11,321 nucleotides of DNA. Source: Saccoglossus kowalevskii (lineage: Eukaryota; Hemichordata; Enteropneusta; Harrimaniidae). The stretch lies in assembly GCF_000003605.2 (NCBI RefSeq), contig NW_003149786.1:1-11321 (forward strand), in the 5' to 3' direction. Positions 7,558 through 11,321 of this stretch are shown here, one piece after another (position 1 is the stretch's first letter; every line of letters begins with the position of its first letter). Position numbers and translations under genes: made by a program. The notes under the pieces were generated by a model that made no database searches, was not told the origin of the DNA, and saw nothing but the letters and a program-made list of their open reading frames with translations.

Positions 7558-9283
7558 ACACCATCAACAAAAGAGGCAGCAGTTTGATCCCATGCAGCAA
7601 TCCCCACGAAACCACAATATTGGCTGTGTTTCAGATGGGGGCAGCCAAAATTCTGGAAATTTTGGCAACACTCATCGGACACAAAGACTGTCACCTCAAG
7701 GCCATTTGCATCAGCAACAAAGGAAACAACAACAACAACAGCTCAACCATCAACGGCCCAGTCATCACCAACCACAGCTTTCTCATCAGCAACATCAGCA
7801 GCAGCAACAGCTGCAGCATCAAAATCAACAGCAGCTGCAACTTCAACAATCTCAACATTCTCAACCACATTTACAATCACAACACCAGCAGCAAAAGCAG
7901 ACACAACCTCTACCAACGCCCCAAAGCCATTTTCAGAGTGGGCGACAGAGGGAATCTTTATCACAGCGACAGCAAGGGCCTTCTGCCAATGTTGATATGT
8001 CTCCAAGGTCCCAGGAAAAAGTTGCACAGTATCCAAGAAGAAACCAACAGGGTCATTTCCCAACAAACCAACAACACACACCAATATCAACATCTCAATT
8101 TGCACCAAACCCTAATTTCAGTCAAAGAAACTTAATAGAAGGATCAGTTGATAGCAGGTCACTTACCAGACAGACTAATGTTTCTGGCAAAACTAGCAGC
8201 TGTGTGGGACAAACGTCAGCTGCAAACACAAATAGCAAATCGCAGGCACAGAAAAGACAACATTCTAGAGAAGAACAAGATAAAACTTCAAAGAGGCTTA
8301 ATACAGGAAGATCACAGAACACTCAACAAAATAATAGGCAAGTTTACAGAAGTCAAGTAGAAAGTCAAAGAAGTTCATCTGCATCCAGGAACTCTTCAGC
8401 TTCATCACAGATCAATAGAAACAGTAATAATGTAGACTCAGACAATAGGGACAATATTGGTCTTCAAGATGCACCGTTATGGCATGGATTTTCACCACAG
8501 AGAAATATGAACACTGCTATAGTTCCTGATATTAACAATTCTGCTACACCATTTCTACCTGGATTTGGAAATCCATCAGGAGCTCATTCTTCCTATAACT
8601 TACCTATTCAACCAGTGACAACGTCTATTGACTCCAATTTCATTCCTAGTTTCTCCCCTCCAAGGCATCTTAGTGGAACTGATATGCCCACCTATTTCCC
8701 ACCACCTCTACCTAACCACATTTTGACCAGCCCTCCTCAGCCTTCGAAACCAAACATTGGACGGGATGCAGAGATAAGTGCACCTTTTAACCCCATGTTT
8801 ACCCCTCCTAGACCAGCCGGAATAGGAATGAATTTTCAACCTAATTTTCCTGTTTTTCAAGAGCACCAATCTGGATTCAATATTGGAAAAACCACTCCTG
8901 GAATGGCATCTCAAATTGGATCAAATGTCACAGTAACTCCTCATGTGTCTAACTTCAATGTTAGTAACATTTTCCCAGAAATCACTGGGGCTGGTTCCAC
9001 ATCACAGACGGAGAGTATAGGAATGAACATTTCCCCATTACGATTACATGGAAATCCTGGAATAAACTTAGATTCAAGTGTTGCATCTCTCCATACTAAC
9101 AAACCTGGACCACCTTTACCACACCCTTCACAGTCATTCTCCAATAATGCCATGAGTATTAATAACTTACTTGGGCCAAGTCATGATGATAGGACTCAGA
9201 GACTAGGTTTCAATAGTACAATTGGTGGTCCATTTCATGGAGCAACTTTTAACAGTGGAATTCCTCCACTCAATCTCCAGTAG
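2319..9283 (+). CDS. USF3: USF3-like bHLH-ZIP protein, giant terminal coding exon
   Basis: A single 6,965-bp open exon follows the acceptor TTGCAG and ends at TAG (9281-9283). It is in frame with the helix 2 exon, so the TTG/ATG codons near its start are internal. It opens with ATVIKELKAKNEALLKDNHH and YLNVLRNL, a leucine zipper with heptad a positions I,N,N,L and d positions L,L,Y,L. The rest is largely disordered and rich in Q, N, S, T and P. It contains NQ-rich 15-residue repeats (3902-4216), NPTVNV repeats (6161-6304), a decapeptide array (6947-7240) and a Q33 tract (7460-7558), plus lysine-rich clusters near 3242 and 4919. The C-terminal block (8468-9190) has SPPR/TPPRPAG, VSNFNVSNIFPEI and INNLLG, resembling vertebrate USF3 (SPPRPVG, LSNFNMTSLFPEI, ISHILG, recalled). 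One giant exon and a poly-Q in the same relative place also match human USF3. The family is a nuclear transcription regulator; human USF3 has been linked to epithelial-mesenchymal transition and thyroid cancer. No frameshift is seen. Confidence 0.92.
3026..3448 (+). other. USF3: Two copies of a hydrophobic-Q-x-A-N motif
   Basis: GVVMFQPANSG (3026-3058) and GLVMIQPANQG (3416-3448) are near copies, and a weaker version, LAVIQQANQM, directly follows the first. Vertebrate USF3, as I remember it, has QIVIIQAANQN in a comparable place. The motif is a short hydrophobic strand followed by ANQ inside otherwise disordered sequence. Its function is not known to me. A protein-binding linear motif is possible. 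Confidence 0.5.
3242..3295 (+). other. USF3: Lysine/serine-rich cluster, candidate nuclear localisation signal
   Basis: Encodes KKPSKSKSKSKKSTKSKK, 18 residues with ten lysines alternating with serines. It has the composition of a nuclear localisation signal or a nucleic-acid-binding tail. It is the first of several basic clusters in the protein. Confidence 0.55.
3902..4216 (+). repeat. USF3: In-frame tandem repeat, seven 45-bp (15-residue) NQ-rich units
   Basis: Seven contiguous units start at 3902, 3947, 3992, 4037, 4082, 4127 and 4172. The consensus is ANQMTQMIPPVQGTA. The first unit (TNRMPQNVPHFQGMV) and the last (ANQMNQMMHQITGTV) are the most diverged. Units 3 and 5 are almost identical, including PPVQGTA, which suggests a later duplication of a 90-bp pair. 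Looser ANQ/SNQ motifs continue on both sides from about 2830 to 4560, so much of this half of the protein may derive from the same unit. Confidence 0.9.
4709..4741 (+). other. USF3: Short predicted helix DILAKAAESIF within disordered region
   Basis: DILAKAAESIF has an amphipathic pattern and stands out from the surrounding S/T/Q/N-rich sequence. It resembles DIVALAARAIF, which I recall from vertebrate USF3, with 7 of 11 positions identical. A conserved helix in a disordered activator often binds a cofactor, which is an inference here. Helix propensity is judged by eye. Confidence 0.4.
4919..4975 (+). other. USF3: Basic cluster, candidate bipartite nuclear localisation signal
   Basis: Encodes KPKKKSSSTKRPSQKKKGK. 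Two lysine-rich groups are separated by about ten residues (KPKKK and KKKGK, with KR between), which fits a bipartite nuclear localisation signal. Vertebrate USF3 has a comparable basic stretch (KSKRLNKKPGGRK, recalled) in its central region. Confidence 0.6.
6161..6304 (+). repeat. USF3: Three imperfect repeats of (S)VNPTVNVTMQQSSS
   Basis: Three copies encode NPTVNVPMQQSS, NPTVNVTMQQSS and NPTVNVTMQQSS, joined by serine-rich linkers of different length that are built on TCA/ATC triplets (CATCATCATC-type runs). Spacing differs between copies because the serine run has expanded or contracted. Copies 2 and 3 are nearly identical at the DNA level, so the duplication is probably recent. Confidence 0.85.
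6947..7240 (+). repeat. USF3: 30-bp minisatellite coding a decapeptide array (HPSGARVETS)
   Basis: Nine full 30-bp units plus a tenth that diverges after GTT, with no spacers. The unit encodes HPSGARVETS; variants are HSSGARVETS and HPPGARVETS. The DNA units differ by only one or two bases (CCA/TCA/CCT, TCC/TCA, ACA/ACG), so the array is young and copy number is probably variable. Since 30 is a multiple of three, several other frames on both strands also stay open; these are shadows. Each unit adds one Arg, one Glu and one His to an otherwise uncharged region. Confidence 0.95.
7384..7900 (+). other. USF3: Glutamine/histidine-rich low-complexity region
   Basis: Q- and H-rich sequence surrounds the pure Q tract, for example QQQEQHQQHRRQQHQQQQN before it and LSHQQHQQQQQLQHQNQQ well after it. 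It is interrupted at about 7571-7710 by a less biased segment (QFDPMQQSPRNHNIGC and onward). Q/H-rich regions of this kind occur in transcription activators and can drive coiled-coil or condensate formation; that role is inferred here. Vertebrate USF3 has a similar Q/H-rich region around its poly-Q. Confidence 0.8.
7460..7558 (+). repeat. USF3: Poly-glutamine tract, 33 mixed CAG/CAA codons
   Basis: The codon order is CAG4, CAA5, CAG1, CAA13, CAG5, CAA3, CAG1, CAA1, giving Q33 between an Asn and His-His. The CAA13 block (7490-7528) is the longest pure run and the likeliest to vary in length. CAG blocks are short and interrupted, which usually limits expansion. A poly-Q tract in the corresponding place is known in human USF3 and is polymorphic there. 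Confidence 0.95.
8468..9190 (+). other. USF3: C-terminal conserved block of USF3
   Basis: Aromatic and proline content rises and low-complexity bias drops. Landmarks in order are APLWHGFSPQRNMN, FIPSFSPPR, PTYFPPPLPNH, NPMFTPPRPAGIG, NFQPNFPVF, HVSNFNVSNIFPEI (about 8941-8985) and MSINNLLG (9152-9175). Several have counterparts in the same order near the end of vertebrate USF3 as I recall it (SPPRPVG, FPLL, LSNFNMTSLFPEI, ISHILG). This is the strongest evidence for orthology. The short Phe/Leu-rich motifs look like binding motifs for a folded partner, but the partner is unknown to me. Confidence 0.8.
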
Positions 9284-9344
9284 GCTGCACACCCCCAGTT
9301 GAAATATGGATGATAAAAGCTGGAATGGAGCTGAAATAGTGGCT

Positions 9345-10195
9345 AATAAATGGTTGGGTTCAGGGTTTGGGCTGAATATGAGTGACAGCCTTGTGTTGAT
9401 TAGACTGTGAAAGTTATTACAAAACAGCCACCGTTCAACTAATAAAAGCTTTAAATTAGTTGCAATCATTCAAGCAGATATTTGGCTGTAGACACTAACC
9501 ACACTGTGTCTAACTATGTTAAGCTTTGGCTGCAACAAAGCTGGTTTGAAGTTGATTTCCCAAAAATACATTTTCTTAGCACTAAGGAAATATGATTTAC
9601 AATAAATATAATGCAGGTTGTGGTATGTTAAGTGAAATACTGTAGTTATCCAACCTATTGAATAGTTGAACACACATAAACTACATATTTTATGGAAATT
9701 TATAAGTATCTATAAAACATTCATCCCTGGAAGACCCACACACTATATTCAAATCAGCAGATATTTTTATTGGCTAAAAGAGCCCTTTGGTAACGGTAAT
9801 TACTCATAAGTCTTTGCGTATTTCTCTGACAGCTATTTTACATGAAACTTAGGTACTATCAAATGTATTTAAAACTCAAATGCAGGAATAAATTGCATTA
9901 TATTGAATTTTCCATAGAATTGTTTTTTATGTTCCATCCTTCAAACAGCTTAGTTGCAGCACAAGCATAGAACATTTATTGCTAGTGCTACAGAAACATC
10001 ATGTACTCGTACATTTGATTTGTAACAATTTAGATACATAACATTATTTATATTACAGTGTTTTGTTATGCAACTGGGACCCAACTGTATGCAATTGTGA
10101 AATCTATTTAATTTCAAATATATCATAATGCCTTTCAAACTGTGAATTACTTTATAGCTGCGAGTCCTGCCTGGTCAGTAGAATGTTGTAATAAA
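9345..10195 (+). promoter_or_regulatory. Five internal AATAAA poly(A) hexamers
   Basis: Exact AATAAA occurs at 9345-9350, 9441-9446, 9601-9606, 9887-9892 and 10190-10195. In AT-rich sequence some will be chance. The first two lie 60-160 bp after the stop codon and could end a very short 3' UTR. Use of any of them cannot be judged from sequence alone. Confidence 0.4.
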
Positions 10196-10314
10196 TACTT
10201 CATTCCAGTAAACTTCATGGAGCCAGGATCTATTCAGCAATTTGAATTCTAGGCCTAAAAAACATAATTTTTACCCAGTTATAAAAATGCATTTTTACTT
10301 TGTCTGATCATTAT

Positions 10315-10364
10315 TAGATAAAGGGAAAGGTGAGGGTGAGAATGTCTGTTCCTTTCCCTATCTA
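10315..10364 (+). other. 3' UTR stem-loop, 14 bp with a two-base bulge
   Basis: TAGATA-AA-GGGAAAGG pairs with CCTTTCCC-TATCTA, leaving AA as a bulge and a 20-base loop. Pairing does not extend beyond the TAGATA/TATCTA ends. It is too short for a microRNA precursor. It could be an RNA-binding-protein site or chance. Confidence 0.5.
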
Positions 10365-10892
10365 CAGTGTAAACCTTTTTCTTGTGGTTACAACAGTTGT
10401 TATTCTATCTTTTTTAAATCATTATTAATCATTTTGGGCTCAATATTGCTGAAGTGTGGTAAAACATTGGTTTATGATATCTAGTTTAATTTGCTTAAAT
10501 TTCATACCAAACCATAATCAAGACTGAATAATAAGCAATGCTACTATAACTTCAAAAATTTAAGTTACTTTTGTGTGCACATGTACAGCTAGATGATTTT
10601 TAGTGACCTTGTTATTTTTGTTCAGAATTGTTATGACCTAAAAGTTGGCCAGTATTTTCATTTTTTTTTGTTTAAGATATGTTATTGTATTGTTTTAGAA
10701 ATTTTATTCAAACTTTTGTGCTGCAATGAATATATCAAACCTGGCATCTAGTGCATCGTGACCTCATGACCACTCTTGATTTGATTCTGTTAAATGAATA
10801 TCTAGATTCTCAAGGGGAAAGGTATTAACAGTTATTCATTGTTCAGTTATTTGTTTATATGTTGATAAATTTGTTTATATTTTTATTTATAA

Positions 10893-10940
10893 TGTACATA
10901 TTGTAGCTATTATCGCTATAGATACTCTGTAGTGTACATA
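10893..10940 (+). promoter_or_regulatory. UGUA cluster with two Pumilio-type octamers
   Basis: TGTACATA occurs at 10893-10900 and 10933-10940, both matching the Pumilio recognition element UGUANAUA. Two further TGTA tetramers lie at 10902 and 10928. Four UGUA copies 50-100 bases before the distal AATAAA also fit the binding sites of cleavage factor Im, which promotes use of that poly(A) site. Both readings are possible and not exclusive. Confidence 0.5.
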
Positions 10941-10989
10941 TTTGCACTTTTGATGAAGTTGGTTCACAGTCACTTGGGGGCTGAAAATC

Positions 10990-10995
10990 AATAAA
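10990..10995 (+). terminator. Probable distal poly(A) signal of the USF3-like gene
   Basis: AATAAA is followed 11-19 bases later by an A-run at about 11007-11015 as a cleavage region, and then by a GT-rich element (GTTGTG, about 11045) as expected downstream. UGUA motifs lie upstream. A second AATAAA at 11036-11041 overlaps a TATA-like box and is less well placed. Confidence 0.65.
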
Positions 10996-11015
10996 TACTA
11001 ATTTTCAAAAAAAAA

Positions 11016-11244
11016 TCATCCGCTATACATATATAAATAAACAAGTTGTGAAACACGGCACCTAGTAAATCGACACCCTGTCGGTTTCAAATGTCGATTT
11101 CTTACCTTAAAATGCGAAACAAAAATTTTAGAGGGGGTCAGGTGTTACGTTAATAACCATTGTTCATAATTGCTAACTTGGTTTTATTCAAAACTGCACA
11201 AATCCCGCGTTTTCTGATGATATCCGACGATTTCATGAACGAAA
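11016..11244 (+). promoter_or_regulatory. CpG-richer intergenic region, probable promoter/5' UTR of next gene
   Basis: I count 16 CpGs in the last 306 bases against about seven in the 1.7 kb before it. TATATAAA at 11030-11037 matches the TATA-box consensus TATAWAAR. About 30 bp downstream, near 11060, would be a start site. An inverted repeat sits at 11067-11100. Invertebrate promoters often keep CpGs while the surrounding sequence loses them, so a 5' end here is a reasonable inference. The direction is not proved. Confidence 0.45.
11067..11100. repeat. Inverted repeat AAATCGACA ... TGTCGATTT with a third half-site
   Basis: The nine-base arms AAATCGACA (11067-11075) and TGTCGATTT (11092-11100) are perfect complements with a 16-base spacer. 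The spacer holds a third near copy, TGTCGGTTT (11079-11087), in the same orientation as the right arm. The left arm can pair with either right-hand copy. As DNA this is three half-sites of one word within a putative promoter. Confidence 0.7.
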
Positions 11245-11285
11245 ATGGCCAGCAGCCAGAATCAAGGGGGATTCGCACAGAGTGG
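11245..11285 (+). CDS. Possible first coding exon of an unidentified downstream gene (partial)
   Basis: The ATG at 11245 has a good start context (A at -3, G at +4) and encodes MASSQNQGGFAQSG. A candidate splice donor, AGTGG|GTAAAT, begins at 11286, just before the in-frame TAA would be read. An alternative is the overlapping frame from ATG 11217 or 11235, which stays open to the window edge (MNENGQQPESRGIRTEWVNE and onward) but has a weak start context. I do not recognise either peptide. The exon call rests on CpG content, start context and donor only. Confidence 0.3.
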
Positions 11286-11321
11286 GTAAATGAAGGAAAT
11301 GCTCGCTTTTACGGCACGCCT

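Larger units (their letters stand above)
9284..11010 (+). other. USF3: 3' untranslated region of the USF3-like gene
   Basis: AT-rich, with no conserved reading frame and only about seven CpGs. It begins after the TAG at 9281-9283 and probably ends just downstream of the AATAAA at 10990, near the A run at about 11007-11015. It holds internal AATAAA hexamers, a stem-loop at 10315-10364, AU-rich stretches such as TTTTATTTAT (10881) and a TGTA cluster at 10893-10940. Antisense open frames in it are short and unsupported. Confidence 0.75.

Noticed and set aside
7337-7694. Antisense poly-Leu / poly-Val ORFs resembling membrane proteins
   Set aside because: They are the reverse strand of the CAA/CAG tract and have no other support.
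9203-10138. Antisense ORFs in the 3' UTR
   Set aside because: Short, without recognisable domains, and in AT-rich sequence where such ORFs are expected.

Overview
The window reads as animal (invertebrate metazoan) genomic DNA. Coding sequence is broken by introns with consensus GT/AG borders. There is a long AT-rich 3' UTR with several AATAAA signals and a small terminal-inverted-repeat element in an intron, and no bacterial gene packing. The lineage is a guess: a lophotrochozoan such as a mollusc is plausible, but nothing here proves it.

Almost everything belongs to the 3' part of one plus-strand gene, an orthologue of USF3 (KIAA2018), the very large basic helix-loop-helix leucine-zipper protein related to the upstream stimulatory factors. 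Layout: 1-334 is the end of an upstream intron. 335-431 is a 97-bp exon coding helix 2 of the bHLH domain. 432-2318 is an intron holding a CpG-bearing block, a G12 run and a TA-flanked inverted-repeat (MITE-like) element at about 2048-2258. 2319-9283 is one giant terminal coding exon of about 7 kb. It carries the leucine zipper, a long Q/N/S/T-rich low-complexity region with three in-frame tandem repeat families and a Q33 tract, several basic clusters, and a C-terminal block that resembles the vertebrate USF3 C-terminus. The basic region, helix 1 and the start codon lie upstream of the window. About 2,353 residues are encoded here; human USF3 is about 2,245 residues from memory.

9284 to about 11010 is the 3' UTR, with five internal AATAAA hexamers, a 14-bp stem-loop, a UGUA cluster with two Pumilio-type octamers, and a likely distal poly(A) signal at 10990. 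From 11016 to the end CpG density jumps, and there is a TATA-like box, an inverted repeat and an ATG in good context followed by a possible splice donor. This looks like the promoter and first exon of a second plus-strand gene lying very close downstream, which I cannot identify.

I found no new multi-gene system. The points worth a second look are lineage-specific protein repeats in a conserved regulator, the short motifs that survive inside its disordered region, the intronic element, and the compact gene junction at the right edge.
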